From Chitinophagaceae bacterium (GTDB lineage: Bacteria; Bacteroidota; Bacteroidia; Chitinophagales; Chitinophagaceae), in assembly GCA_947447265.1 (NCBI GenBank), contig CANFKC010000017.1, forward strand, positions 32,763-96,762: a stretch of 64,000 nucleotides of DNA, in the 5' to 3' direction. The position numbers were made by a program, and so were the translations under genes. Of the stretch, positions 18,089-27,293 are shown one piece after another (position 1 is the first letter of the stretch; every line of letters begins with the position of its first letter). The notes below the pieces were generated by a model. The model saw nothing but the letters and a program-made list of their open reading frames with translations, had not been told where the DNA came from and did no database searches.

Positions 18089-18982
18089 CTATTTAGCGGT
18101 CCTCTTCTTGTTTATCATGTATACCGCAGTCATGCCCATTACGCCACCGATGATGGTGTGCAGGTAAATATGCTCGTCTAATAGTAAAAAGGAAGAAACA
18201 GCGGCACATAATGGCACCAGAAAAATGAAGCTGCTGGCTTTTTCAGCACCAAGGCGGGTGGTGCTATAGAAATAAACCGTCGTGGCAAGCGTAGTTACTA
18301 TTGCGGAGCCAAAGAATAAATTACCCCAGAAACGGAAGTCGGTGATGTGCAGCGCGGCCTGCATTTCGGCAACATTCACCATTGGCAAAAGGCAAAGCAG
18401 GGTAATCAGGTATTGCCATAGACTAAACGACAGCGACGATCCGTATTTTGCACCTTTTGATGTGAATTTGCTCATAAGCGCCCAAAGGAAAGCCGCAAGC
18501 AGAAAATAAATATTTCCGCTATCAAATAGCGCATGAACGTTGGTCCAGAGTTGAAGTAATACGGAACCGGCGAGCAATCCTAACACGAGCCCGATGCCTT
18601 CATTACGCGATGGTAGTTTGCGGCTTACCACAATACCTATGAAATAAGACATAATCGGGTTTAATGTGGTCACCAATACGCCGCCCGCGCCAGCTGTCCC
18701 CTTCTGTAAACCTTTTACAAACAAAAAACTGTATACTGCCAACAGGCTGCCTGACACCAATACGTACAATATGCCCGCCTTATTTATCTTCAATTTTACA
18801 CCGGTGAAAACAAGCAGCAATGCCAATGACACTATAACAATGAAATACCGGTATACCGTAAAGTTTACAGCGGAACAATAGTGCGAAAGCACCTTGCCTG
18901 AGGGCCAGCTTAAACCCCACAGAAACATACTTATTACAATACCGAACACAAGTGTCCGTTCACTAATTTGCTTTTGAGCCAT
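18089..18982 (-). CDS. EamA/DMT family transporter
   Basis: 297 residues with ten predicted membrane helices in two EamA repeats: the first begins FGIVISMFLWGLSWPSGK, the second begins after about residue 150 (IYFLLAAFLWALMSKFTS). The ending AVYMINKKRTAK is a short basic cytoplasmic tail, as usual for drug/metabolite transporters. The substrate cannot be read from the sequence. It is monocistronic and unrelated to the flanking phage module. Confidence 0.9.
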   Translation of the reverse strand: MAQKQISERTLVFGIVISMFLWGLSWPSGKVLSHYCSAVNFTVYRYFIVIVSLALLLVFTGVKLKINKAGILYVLVSGSLLAVYSFLFVKGLQKGTAGAGGVLVTTLNPIMSYFIGIVVSRKLPSRNEGIGLVLGLLAGSVLLQLWTNVHALFDSGNIYFLLAAFLWALMSKFTSKGAKYGSSLSFSLWQYLITLLCLLPMVNVAEMQAALHITDFRFWGNLFFGSAIVTTLATTVYFYSTTRLGAEKASSFIFLVPLCAAVSSFLLLDEHIYLHTIIGGVMGMTAVYMINKKRTAK

Positions 18983-19040
18983 TGGTAGTATGCGAAAAGT
19001 ATGCGAAAGTACAATTTAATGGGGAGCTACCTGCTTTATG

Positions 19041-19493
19041 CTATTTATGTCCCCAATGTTCGCTGGCATCGAGGAATATCTGTCCGTGGTTTTTTGCAAA
19101 CTCGAATTCGTACTCTCGTGATACATCACCCTGCTGTTGTATTTTTTCGGCAATGTGTAAAAAGTAAGTCTCTACGCTGGCAGGTGTTGTAACCAATACT
19201 TTGCCACCTTTTGGGCCGGAGACATAGCGATGAGGCGCATGCTGTGGTATGGAAATAAAATCGCCCTGAGTAGCATCTATTATTTGCCCATTGAGTATGA
19301 ACGTATAACTGCCTTCAATTACATAGAAACTTTCCGGGCCATGCGGATGAAAGTGCAGGGCCGGGCCTATAAGTGGCGGATGGGTCATTAAAATAATGGA
19401 ATACTGGTTATTGGTTTGCTCCAGGGTAGTTTTAAAAACCATTTTAGTTTTATAAAACTGTATTGTTTTACCTTTTTCTTCCTTAAGTGTCAT
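19041..19493 (-). CDS. Cupin domain protein
   Basis: 150 residues. The cupin motif 1 appears as LHFHPHGPESFYVIEGSYTF (about 46-65), with His, His, Glu as metal ligands, and motif 2 as FISIPQHAPHRYVSG (about 80-94). This is a single-domain cupin with a likely divalent metal. No substrate is evident. Its start lies one base downstream of the stop of the tag gene, so the two are probably co-transcribed. Confidence 0.88.
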   Translation of the reverse strand: MTLKEEKGKTIQFYKTKMVFKTTLEQTNNQYSIILMTHPPLIGPALHFHPHGPESFYVIEGSYTFILNGQIIDATQGDFISIPQHAPHRYVSGPKGGKVLVTTPASVETYFLHIAEKIQQQGDVSREYEFEFAKNHGQIFLDASEHWGHK

Positions 19494-19494
19494 G

Positions 19495-20052
19495 TTATTG
19501 AGGGTTTAACCATGCCGGTTTCGATTTAACTACTTTCTTATATACCGGGCAATATTCGGTATGGGCACCCGGCAAGTATCCGGTGCTCATCAGGAACTCA
19601 TTGACTATTTCGCCTCCTGTAAATTTGAATGTCTTTTTGAACAGCGCCATCCATTCCTGCTTTGTTTTAGGATGGTGGTGATCGAGCCACTTTTTGAATG
19701 AGCCAAATTCCTTCTGCAGTTCCAACACTACATTGGCATTATGAATGGCAGCATTTACCTTGAGGCGGTTGCGTATTATGCCGGCATCATTGAGCAGTCG
19801 CTGAATGTCGTCATCGCCATAGGCGGCCACTTTCTTTATATCGAAATCATGAAATGCCTTTTTAAAATTCTGCTGTTTTAGCAAAATAGTTGACCAACTA
19901 AGGCCTGCCTGATTTATTTCCAGGATGAGCCTTTCGAACAGTTCGTTGTCATCATTAATGGGATACCCATAAGCCGTGTTATGGTAGATCACATGCAGAT
20001 TGGCGGCATCCATTTGCGTAACGGCATCGCAATATGTTCTGGGTTTTTCCAT
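19495..20052 (-). CDS. tag: DNA-3-methyladenine glycosylase I
   Basis: 185 residues of the Tag family, which removes 3-methyladenine from DNA in base excision repair. Visible landmarks: RTYCDAV with the zinc Cys at C8, the YHNTAYGYPINDDNELFERLILE segment (family usual YHDxEWG), the QAGLSW helix-turn (about 49-54), and the C-terminal zinc pair H-x3-C in AHTEYC (near 168). The usual EWG appears as AYG, a mild deviation. The cupin gene follows with no gap. Confidence 0.93.
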   Translation of the reverse strand: MEKPRTYCDAVTQMDAANLHVIYHNTAYGYPINDDNELFERLILEINQAGLSWSTILLKQQNFKKAFHDFDIKKVAAYGDDDIQRLLNDAGIIRNRLKVNAAIHNANVVLELQKEFGSFKKWLDHHHPKTKQEWMALFKKTFKFTGGEIVNEFLMSTGYLPGAHTEYCPVYKKVVKSKPAWLNPQ

Positions 20053-20233
20053 GGAAACAGAGAGCAGTTTTTCGTGTGATGAATAGGGAATACTAACACG
20101 AAGGTATGGCGTAACAAGGTTAAAAATACTATAAAGAAATTGTTAACCGCAGCAATGGCAGCGTCGCCAATAACCACTGGTTAAACTTATAAAAACATGC
20201 AGTTGGAGCCTACTAACCTAAAGTTGGATCTGA

Positions 20234-20731
20234 CTATTTTTTCTTCTTCGGATTTTTCCCGGCAATAACCGCCTGTTCTTTGCGAATGGCCGCCATTTGG
20301 GCCTGAATGGACTCCAGGTCATCGAATAAAAGTGCCTTTGTCTTGTCCATGGTTTCTTTTGGTGTGAGGGCAGAAAACTGTTCAAACAGCGGGTATATAT
20401 CAGCAACTTTAGCTGACTGTGTTACCAGGAGGGAATCTTCTAGGTTCTTTAATTTTTCATTGCTTTTTGTTGGGGGAGTATTCGCCACATACAACCGGCT
20501 ACCTGCAATAAATTCACCAAGGCCGATCCGCACGTTTTGCAGTTCAATATAAGATTGCTTTAACAGGGCGTGATCGAGTGAATCATGCCATTGCGTTACC
20601 ATGTTAGCTAATGAATCGTTTATGGTGGTTACCCTTGTGTTAAACTCCAGGGTATCATGTTTTTCCTGGAATCCGCAGGAGGATATAAACACAATAGCAA
20701 TAAGGCAAATGAATATTGAACCGCGAAACAT
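20234..20731 (-). CDS. Putative lipoprotein, unknown function
   Basis: 165 residues from the ATG at 20731. The start is chosen because MFRGSIFICLIAIVFISSC is a complete lipoprotein signal with lipobox ISSC; the longer frame upstream would bury it. The mature part is helical and Glu/Lys/Gln-rich (NDSLANMVTQWHDSLDHAL, LKNLEDSLLVTQ) and ends KNPKKKK. No family is recognised. A helical periplasmic or outer-membrane-anchored protein is the most that can be said. Confidence 0.65.
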   Translation of the reverse strand: MFRGSIFICLIAIVFISSCGFQEKHDTLEFNTRVTTINDSLANMVTQWHDSLDHALLKQSYIELQNVRIGLGEFIAGSRLYVANTPPTKSNEKLKNLEDSLLVTQSAKVADIYPLFEQFSALTPKETMDKTKALLFDDLESIQAQMAAIRKEQAVIAGKNPKKKK

Positions 20732-21014
20732 TATTAAATTTTGCGGCAAAAGTACAACTATTTGTAAAAATGGGGCAAACAGCGTGATTATTAGCTTTTT
20801 GTGACATGGGAAAATATATTTAATTGTAGCCACAAAAGGTTTCAGTGGTGGTTGCAGGGTTATGGTACTTACACTGCTATAAATGGGCGTTACTAATGCT
20901 CGCCTTTCGGCCAACTACCGACTTTTAGCGGCTATTCGCCGAATGCAAATTGCAGAAGGTGCGCTGCGCGCATAATTTCGATACCACGGCGGTGAATTTT
21001 TTTCTAATTTGCTG

Positions 21015-21022
21015 TACGTTTG
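21015..21022 (+). promoter_or_regulatory. -7 promoter element of the AIM24 gene
   Basis: TACGTTTG matches TAnnTTTG; the chosen ATG (21040) is 18 bases downstream, which supports that start over the longer frame beginning at 20950. Confidence 0.55.
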
Positions 21023-21039
21023 ATAAAATTAATAGCTAT

Positions 21040-21834
21040 ATGCGCAACAATCATGAAATAGACTACCGCATTTTTGGTGAAGAAATGCAATATGTGGAAA
21101 TAGAGCTCGACCCACAGGAAACAGCAATAGCCGAGCCCGGCAGCTTTATGATGATGGATGATGGTATACAAATGGATACCTTGTTTGGCGATGGCTCGCA
21201 GCAACAGGGCGGCCTGCTGAATAAGCTGTTTTCGGCAGGCAAGCGTATGCTGGTTGGGGAGAACCTTTTCGTAACTGCATATACCAATATCGCCTATGGC
21301 AAGAAAAGGGTTTCGTTCGCATCGCCATATCCCGGCAAGATCATTCCGTTGGACCTTCAGTTGCTGGGCAATCGTGTTATTTGCCAGAAGGACGCATTTC
21401 TATGCGCCGCCAAGGGCGTTTCTATAGGTATTGAATTCTCTAAGAAACTGGGCACAGGCTTGTTTGGCGGTGAGGGCTTTATTATGGAAAAACTGGAAGG
21501 AGATGGAATGGCCTTTGTACATGCAGGCGGCCATGTGCTGAGAAGGGAATTGGCTCCGGGTGAATTGATTAAAATTGATACCGGTTGTATAGTAGCCTTT
21601 ACATCGGGCGTTAATTACGACATACAGTTTGTAGGCGGCATTAAGAATTCATTGTTCGGTGGTGAAGGTGTTTTCTACGCAACCCTGCAAGGCCCCGGCA
21701 GCGTATGGATACAAACCTTACCAATAAGCCGCCTTGCAGGCCGCATCCTCCGCTATGGCAGCAGCGGCAGCCGCAAAGAAGAAGGCAGCATACTTGGCGG
21801 ATTAGGTAATTTGCTGGATGGGGACGGGTATTAA
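21040..21834 (+). CDS. AIM24/TIGR00266 family protein
   Basis: 264 residues starting MRNNHEIDYRIFGEEMQYVEIEL. The family signature is spread through the protein: AEPGSFMMMDDGI (about 30), GLLNKLFSAGKRMLVGENLFVT (about 56-77), PGKIIPLDL, FCQK-type QKDAFLCAAKGV, and GLFGGEGFIMEKLEGDGMAFVHAGG. The fold is a trimeric beta barrel. Its cellular role in bacteria is not settled. The longer frame from 20950 would cover the promoter and is rejected. A hairpin terminator follows. Confidence 0.92.
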   Translation: MRNNHEIDYRIFGEEMQYVEIELDPQETAIAEPGSFMMMDDGIQMDTLFGDGSQQQGGLLNKLFSAGKRMLVGENLFVTAYTNIAYGKKRVSFASPYPGKIIPLDLQLLGNRVICQKDAFLCAAKGVSIGIEFSKKLGTGLFGGEGFIMEKLEGDGMAFVHAGGHVLRRELAPGELIKIDTGCIVAFTSGVNYDIQFVGGIKNSLFGGEGVFYATLQGPGSVWIQTLPISRLAGRILRYGSSGSRKEEGSILGGLGNLLDGDGY

Positions 21835-21894
21835 ATAAGTGAAAAGTAAAAACTTAAAAGTAAAAATTCCCGGTTTTATTGTGCGATAGTACTT

Positions 21895-21930
21895 AGTGCC
21901 CCATGCCTTTTAGGTGTGGGGCACTTTTTA
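21895..21930 (+). terminator. Rho-independent terminator after the AIM24 gene
   Basis: Nine-bp stem agtgcccca/tggggcact followed by tttta, 60 bases after the stop. Confidence 0.8.
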
Positions 21931-21971
21931 AGATTAACTTCGTTACATAGCGGTCAACTCATGCCCAACTT

Positions 21972-22634
21972 ATGAAAAACATCCTCCTCATCCTATCAAC
22001 TCTCTTTCTCCTTCCCCTCAGCACTGCCGCCCAGGTATTTACTGCGACAAACAAATACAATAACATTGTCCGTATTGGTATTGACAATCATCTGGTCATA
22101 AAAGTGCCGCGTGTAACTTTTATGGATGTTATCACAACAACCGACAATGGTTCTTTCGGGCGTCAGTACTCCGACAGCGATTTTATCTACAATCCAGTAA
22201 AAGCGGGCGATGCCACAATACATATAGCAGTAAAGACGAGGAATGGCGCAAAGAGAATTGGAGATGCCATTTTTCATGTAAAAGAGATGCCGCCCTTCGT
22301 AGCGACCTTGTGCGGAAAAAAGGAGGGGAATATTTCCAAAGCGGTACTGATGAATTGCCCGGGGCCAACAACACCTAGAGTTAAAGAATTAGGCGTGCAA
22401 GTTGGGATTATAACATCATTTGACCTTAAACTGCTACACAATAATGTTGTTACTTACCAAAGGACGGTAACAATGCCACCAGGCACTAAATGGGGTGCAA
22501 AGTTCGAGGTGTTCGATATAAAGAACTTCAAAACGCTTAAAACAGGGGATATTGTTGCTATCACGAACTGTAAATTTGAAGGGCCTTGGTGCAAGCGCAG
22601 CGCACCTGGTATTCATTACACGGTAGTCGAGTAA
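21972..22634 (+). CDS. Secreted protein with GldM C-terminal-like domain
   Basis: 220 residues with a signal peptide (MKNILLILSTLFLLPLSTAAQ). After it comes NKYNNIVRIGIDNHLVIKVP, the pattern of the GldM C-terminal domain (normally NxLYVGVDNPVxI). About 80 residues later comes GDAIFHVKEMPPFVATLCG, matching GldM's FRVKxIPxPxA. In GldM this domain belongs to the periplasmic shaft of the T9SS/gliding motor. Here it stands alone without the membrane helix and coiled-coil N-terminal half. A T9SS-linked or gliding role is speculative. Confidence 0.75.
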   Translation: MKNILLILSTLFLLPLSTAAQVFTATNKYNNIVRIGIDNHLVIKVPRVTFMDVITTTDNGSFGRQYSDSDFIYNPVKAGDATIHIAVKTRNGAKRIGDAIFHVKEMPPFVATLCGKKEGNISKAVLMNCPGPTTPRVKELGVQVGIITSFDLKLLHNNVVTYQRTVTMPPGTKWGAKFEVFDIKNFKTLKTGDIVAITNCKFEGPWCKRSAPGIHYTVVE

Positions 22635-22708
22635 ATATCAAATTTATTTCCGGTATTAGCATGATGCATCCGTCTTTTACTATCCATTTTTTACCGCCCG
22701 TGTCATCA

Positions 22709-22727
22709 GGGCGCAAGCATTGCGCCC
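22709..22727. repeat. Short GC-rich inverted repeat
   Basis: gggcgcaa/ttgcgccc with a 3-base loop, without a T-run, between the GldM-C gene and valS. It could be a REP-like unit or a weak terminator. Confidence 0.45.
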
Positions 22728-22808
22728 CTACGCGCCCATTACATGGCACTATTTTTCATCATATAAAATAATTCCACTCACGCATTCCATTAAATACCCT
22801 GCCTTACG

Positions 22809-22816
22809 TACATTTG
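22809..22816 (+). promoter_or_regulatory. -7 promoter element of valS
   Basis: TACATTTG matches TAnnTTTG 14 bases before the valS ATG. No clear -33 element. Confidence 0.5.
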
Positions 22817-22829
22817 CGCATTAATTATT

Positions 22830-25460
22830 ATGGAATTAAGTAAGAATTTCGAGCACAATAAGGCAGAGGAGAAATGGTATAGCCATTGGAATAAATCAGG
22901 ATACTTTACCAGTAAGCCCGATAACCGCCCCCCTTATACTATTGTAATGCCGCCGCCCAACGTAACAGGTATACTGCACATGGGCCACGCATTGAATAAT
23001 TCAGTACAGGATATACTGATACGCCGAGCAAAAATGAGCGGCTTTAATACTTGCTGGGTGCCTGGTACCGACCATGCATCTATTGCCACCGAAGCAAAGG
23101 TGGTCGGGATGCTGCGTGAAAGGGGTATTGATAAGAATACTTTAAGCCGAGACGAATTCCTGAAATATGCCTGGGAATGGAAAGACAAATATGGTGGCAT
23201 CATCCTCGACCAGTTACAAAAGTTAGGTTGCGCCCTCGATTGGGACCGCACGGCTTTTACTATGGATGAGGGTTACTATGCAGCCGTTATCAGGGTATTT
23301 ATAGAGTTCTACAATAAGGGCCTTATTTACCGTGGTGTGCGCATGATCAACTGGGACCCAAAGGCAAAAACTGCCCTCAGCGATGAGGAAGTAATACACA
23401 AACAAACCAATTCAAAACTCTACTACGTACGTTACAAAATTGATAGCGACACAGAAGAGTATATAACTGTAGCAACTGTTCGTCCTGAAACCATTTTGGG
23501 CGATACTGCTGTATGTGTACATCCTGATGATGAGCGTTATGCCCATCTAAAAGGTAAGTACTGCTTTGTGCCGTTGTTGAACAGGCGCGTACCTATCATT
23601 TTCGATGATTACATTGATAAGGAATTTGGTACCGGTGCCCTGAAAGTAACGCCCGCACACGATATTAATGACTACAACCTTGCGCTTAAGCACGAGCTGC
23701 AGGTAATAGATACGCTGAACGACGATGGCACCATGAGTGCAGCGGCGCAGCTGTATATAGGCGAGGACAGGTTTGCCGTTCGTAAGAAAATAGTGGTAGA
23801 CCTTGAGGCAGCCGGCAACATGGTAAAGGAAGAAGCTTATGTAAACCAGGTTGGTTTTTCTGAGCGTACCGATGCTGTGATAGAACCACGCTTAAGTATG
23901 CAGTGGTGGTGCAGCATGAAGGACATCAGCAAGCCAGCGCTGGAAAACGTGGCAAACGATAACATTGAGTTTCACCCGGCCAAGTTTAAGAATATCTACA
24001 GCCACTGGATGAACAACATCAAGGACTGGTGTGTGAGCCGCCAGTTGTGGTGGGGGCAGCGCATACCTGCGTTCTACGATGCAGAAGGTGGCCTGTATGT
24101 GGCGGCCAGCGAGGCTGAGGCGATGGAGCAGTTCAAGGCCAAAAAACCTGAGCTTGCATCCAGTAACCCAACCCTGCGCCAGGACGAAGATGTGCTGGAT
24201 ACCTGGTTCAGCAGTTGGTTATGGCCGCTGGAGGTTTTCGACTGGAACAAGAACCCGGACAATGCCGACCTGAAATACTACTATCCGACCAACACATTGG
24301 TTACTGCACCGGAGATCATTTTCTTCTGGGTGGCGCGTATGATAATGGCGGGTTATGAATTTAAAGATCAGAAGCCATTTGATAAGGTTTATTTTACCGG
24401 TATAGTACGCGATAAGCAGGGCAGGAAGATGAGCAAGTCGCTCGGTAATTCGCCCGACCTGTTGCAGATGATAGAAGACAATGGCGCGGACAATGTACGC
24501 TTCAGCGTATTGATCACTTCACCTGCGGGTAATGACTTATTGTTTGACGATGCGCAACTAGAGCAGGGGCGTTTCTTCAGCAATAAAATGTGGAATGCCA
24601 TGAAGCTGGTTACAGGCTGGGAAGCCCGCCAGCAGCAAGGCCTGGATGACAGCAAAGTGCAATTTGCGCTGGATTGGATGGATGCACGTCTTGCAGAAGT
24701 TGCCCTGGAAGTAGCCGATATGATGGCTGACTTCAGGCTGAGCGAAGCGCTGAAAACCATTTACTCGCTCATATGGAATGACTTCTGTTCGTGGTACTTG
24801 GAGTGGGTAAAACCCGCTGCTATGGATGCACCTATTTCGTCCAATGTATATGAGCGCACGGTAACTACTTTTGAGCGTTTGTTGCAGTTGCTACACCCGT
24901 TCATGCCGTTTATTACGGAAGAGATTTATCACATACTTCGCACCCGCGCGGAAGGCGATGACCTGATGGTAAAGCAACTACCGGCATATACACAGCCGAA
25001 TGCTGATATACTGAAAGCAGGTACACAATTACAAGAAATAATAACTGCTGTACGCGATACCCGCAACAAGAACCAGTTGAAGCCGAAAGACGTTATCAAG
25101 CTAGCGGTAGATACCAGCAACCAGTCGTTTTACACCTTGGTATTGGATATACTACAGCGCCAGGTAAATGCGGATAGCATCACCTTTACTAGCGAGATAC
25201 AAACAGGCATACAAGTTGTTGTAGGCACCGACAAACTGTATATGGATGCACCTAATGCAACCATTGATACAGCAGCCCAACAGGCGCAAATGCAAAAGGA
25301 CCTGGAATACTATCGTGGCTTTCTGGCCAGCGTAGAAAAGAAGCTTAACAACGAGAAATTCGTAGCCAACGCAAAGCCCGACGTTATAGCCGCCGAGCGC
25401 ACCAAACAAGCCGATGCACAAAGCAAGATCAAGACTTTAGAGGAAAGCTTAGGCGTATAA
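22830..25460 (+). CDS. valS: Valyl-tRNA synthetase
   Basis: 876 residues, full length, charging tRNA-Val. Class I motifs: HMGH at 50-53 (GILHMGHALN) and KMSKS at about 533-537 (GRKMSKSLGNSPDLL). The editing domain between them holds TVRPETILGDTAVCVHP and GTGALKVTPAHD. An NDFCSWYLEWVKP anticodon-binding domain follows, and the C-terminal coiled-coil arm (about 800-876, QKDLEYYRGFLASVEKKL, NEKFVANAKPDVIAAERTK) is complete. The terminator follows within 20 bases, so it is monocistronic. Confidence 0.98.
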   Translation: MELSKNFEHNKAEEKWYSHWNKSGYFTSKPDNRPPYTIVMPPPNVTGILHMGHALNNSVQDILIRRAKMSGFNTCWVPGTDHASIATEAKVVGMLRERGIDKNTLSRDEFLKYAWEWKDKYGGIILDQLQKLGCALDWDRTAFTMDEGYYAAVIRVFIEFYNKGLIYRGVRMINWDPKAKTALSDEEVIHKQTNSKLYYVRYKIDSDTEEYITVATVRPETILGDTAVCVHPDDERYAHLKGKYCFVPLLNRRVPIIFDDYIDKEFGTGALKVTPAHDINDYNLALKHELQVIDTLNDDGTMSAAAQLYIGEDRFAVRKKIVVDLEAAGNMVKEEAYVNQVGFSERTDAVIEPRLSMQWWCSMKDISKPALENVANDNIEFHPAKFKNIYSHWMNNIKDWCVSRQLWWGQRIPAFYDAEGGLYVAASEAEAMEQFKAKKPELASSNPTLRQDEDVLDTWFSSWLWPLEVFDWNKNPDNADLKYYYPTNTLVTAPEIIFFWVARMIMAGYEFKDQKPFDKVYFTGIVRDKQGRKMSKSLGNSPDLLQMIEDNGADNVRFSVLITSPAGNDLLFDDAQLEQGRFFSNKMWNAMKLVTGWEARQQQGLDDSKVQFALDWMDARLAEVALEVADMMADFRLSEALKTIYSLIWNDFCSWYLEWVKPAAMDAPISSNVYERTVTTFERLLQLLHPFMPFITEEIYHILRTRAEGDDLMVKQLPAYTQPNADILKAGTQLQEIITAVRDTRNKNQLKPKDVIKLAVDTSNQSFYTLVLDILQRQVNADSITFTSEIQTGIQVVVGTDKLYMDAPNATIDTAAQQAQMQKDLEYYRGFLASVEKKLNNEKFVANAKPDVIAAERTKQADAQSKIKTLEESLGV

Positions 25461-25480
25461 TTTTTGAATGATTTTTTGGG

Positions 25481-25512
25481 AAGAGCTGCACGGGAGTGTG
25501 GCTCTTTTTTTT
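25481..25512 (+). terminator. Rho-independent terminator of valS
   Basis: Eleven-pair stem (aagagctgcac with gtgtggctctt, two G-T pairs), loop ggga, then a run of eight T. Confidence 0.85.
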
Positions 25513-25735
25513 GGTGCCTACTTAGCGTTGCGCGGCCTCGACTGCGACATTGGGGCAGGCAATCTCCTGATTGCCGAAATGGAGACATATAGTGAATTGT
25601 GTTTTCGCAAATCTGGAGATTTGCCGCCAGTAAAACGTAGTCGGAGATTACGCTTAGCTAGAAAACACCTATTCAGTGGAAAGACAGTTCAATAATAATG
25701 TTAACACTCAAAGCCCGTGTTGTATTTTAGACGTC

Positions 25736-26218
25736 ATGAAAGTTGAGATTCTTGAGATTAATACTGGTAAATTAGTAGGTGCAGCCATTACTAAAATAAA
25801 AGATGTCGATTTCGATATTATCGAGAGTATTGGAGCATTTAAGACATTTAACTGGCACGAACGCAGAAGTAGCAAGCATGAAATATATAAGCTTTCAAAA
25901 AACGGGACTATTCTGGGTCTTGTGCAGTTTTTTTACCAAAGTTTTTACCAGGCAGTTGAAATAAATATCCTCGAATCATCTATTGATAATGTTGGACGAA
26001 ACAAAAAATACGATCATATCGCAGGTTGCCTTATATCTTACGCTTGCCTTCACTCGTTGAAGAAATATTCCGGCGATGTAATAGCCATGCATAAAAAAGA
26101 AACGAAAGATAACTACTTGATAAAATATAGTATGGAGTTATATCAACAACATTTCGTCAGATCGAATAGAAACAATAGTATTAGCTTGGTTGCAAAATAC
26201 CTTAAACTTGTTCTTTGA
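25736..26218 (+). CDS. Hypothetical protein, weakly acetyltransferase-like
   Basis: 160 residues from the ATG at 25736 (MKVEILEINTGKLVG). A longer frame begins at 25676, but its extra 20 residues (Asn/Cys-rich) look non-coding. The region IAGCLISYACLHSLKKYSGDVIAMHKKETKDNYLIKYSM recalls the acetyl-CoA loop and following strand of small GNAT-like proteins. The N-terminal GAFKTFNWHERRSSKHEIYKL is unfamiliar. It is preceded by about 275 bases containing only the valS terminator. The GNAT resemblance is tentative. Confidence 0.5.
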   Translation: MKVEILEINTGKLVGAAITKIKDVDFDIIESIGAFKTFNWHERRSSKHEIYKLSKNGTILGLVQFFYQSFYQAVEINILESSIDNVGRNKKYDHIAGCLISYACLHSLKKYSGDVIAMHKKETKDNYLIKYSMELYQQHFVRSNRNNSISLVAKYLKLVL

Positions 26219-26246
26219 GAGAATTGGATATTCCTCGATCCTCGCC

Positions 26247-26271
26247 GTTGTTGGTGTTCGCCGCCAACAAC
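26247..26271. repeat. Palindromic intergenic repeat, TTGTTGG family (copy 1)
   Basis: gttgttgg (26247-26254) and ccaacaac (26264-26271) form an 8-bp stem. Copies of the same stem recur at 27190-27212 and 28355-28380, all between genes. Confidence 0.65.
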
Positions 26272-26414
26272 AATCGGCACTCATTCTATTCATCAGCAGC
26301 TACCACGGGCGATTGCTAAATCAAAACGAAATGAGTGTACCTTCTTAGAGCCATAAGCCTTTATATTACCGAAAGTGCAAGGTATTGCCATGTAATTAGG
26401 TTATATTGCAGTAT

Positions 26415-27014
26415 ATGAAAATCATATCGGTTGTTATTATCATTGTGGTCATCTCGTTTATATTATTCACTTACATGTCGTACGCAGCAAATAAGAAGGT
26501 GGAAAGGCAACGCTATGATGTTGTGAAACAGGAAGAGGGTTTTGAGATACGTTTCTATCCTAAGGCATTAATGGCTTCCGTATCTACCCAACGCAATGGC
26601 GAAGAGCGCGGCGGGAACCAGAATTTCCGCACTTTGGCGGGTTATATTTTTGGTGGCAATAAAACAGAAAAGAAAATAGCTATGACCGCCCCTGTGCACA
26701 TGGAACGCAACGCTACCGCCAATAAAATGAGTTTTGTGCTGCCATCAGGCTATGCGATGACTGACCTACCGGACCCCAATGACACCAGCATAAAATTCCA
26801 TTATTCTGATGAGGGGTATTATGCTGCTTTGAAGTTTGGTGGCTTTGCCGGGGAAGATAAGATCAAGAGAAAGGAAGAGGAGCTAAAGGAACTCTTGCAG
26901 AAAAAGGGCTATCAGGCCATCGGCGCCTTCAACTACCTGGGCTACAATGCACCATGGGATGTTGTGAACCGTGAAAATGAGATTATCGTGCAGATTGCAT
27001 ACACTAAGCCTTAG
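26415..27014 (+). CDS. SOUL-family heme-binding-like protein
   Basis: 199 residues from ATG 26415; the frame also opens with TTG at 26406, but MKIISVVIIIVVISFILFTYM is the natural membrane anchor or signal. The SOUL domain follows: VERQRYDVVKQEEGFEIRFYPKALMASV (about 28-58), FRTLAGYIFGGNKTEKKIAMTAPVHME (about 73-99), SFVLPSGYAMTDLPDPND, and KKGYQAIGAFNYLGYNAPW at the C terminus. SOUL proteins bind heme or other porphyrins. The N-terminal hydrophobic helix suggests membrane attachment. Confidence 0.92.
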   Translation: MKIISVVIIIVVISFILFTYMSYAANKKVERQRYDVVKQEEGFEIRFYPKALMASVSTQRNGEERGGNQNFRTLAGYIFGGNKTEKKIAMTAPVHMERNATANKMSFVLPSGYAMTDLPDPNDTSIKFHYSDEGYYAALKFGGFAGEDKIKRKEEELKELLQKKGYQAIGAFNYLGYNAPWDVVNRENEIIVQIAYTKP

Positions 27015-27087
27015 TTGGGATACCAGTGACTTCGTGGGGTGCTGTGGAGGATGACCAGCAAGAGCGTAAAACGTAATAGTTTGGATC

Positions 27088-27137
27088 GCAAGTCGAAAAG
27101 ACTTGCTCGAACTAAGACACAAGTCGAAAAGACTTGC
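27088..27137. repeat. Intergenic hairpin repeat, GCAAGTCGAAAAGACTTGC family (two copies)
   Basis: gcaagtc/gacttgc with loop gaaaa at 27088-27106, and a second copy (caagtc/gacttg) at 27120-27136. Another copy is at 28403-28423. The identical loop and flanking cgccaat suggest a dispersed element. Confidence 0.65.
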
Positions 27138-27189
27138 GCCAATGGGTGTTGATTACTGCAGATACTATGAACAGAATACTTCCCGTTAG

Positions 27190-27212
27190 TTGTTGGTGGG
27201 AAACACCAACAA
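27190..27212. repeat. Palindromic intergenic repeat, TTGTTGG family (copy 2)
   Basis: Perfect 9-bp stem ttgttggtg/caccaacaa, loop ggaaa. Confidence 0.7.
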
Positions 27213-27293
27213 CGGCTGAAAGCCATTGAAACATTGTTGCTAAGTAAATGATACATTTGGAGCTCATAATACCTTTAAAATCTATTATTGACA

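Noticed and set aside
20950..21039. N-terminal extension of the AIM24 gene from 20950
   Set aside because: It would run through the TACGTTTG promoter element, and homology begins only at the ATG at 21040.
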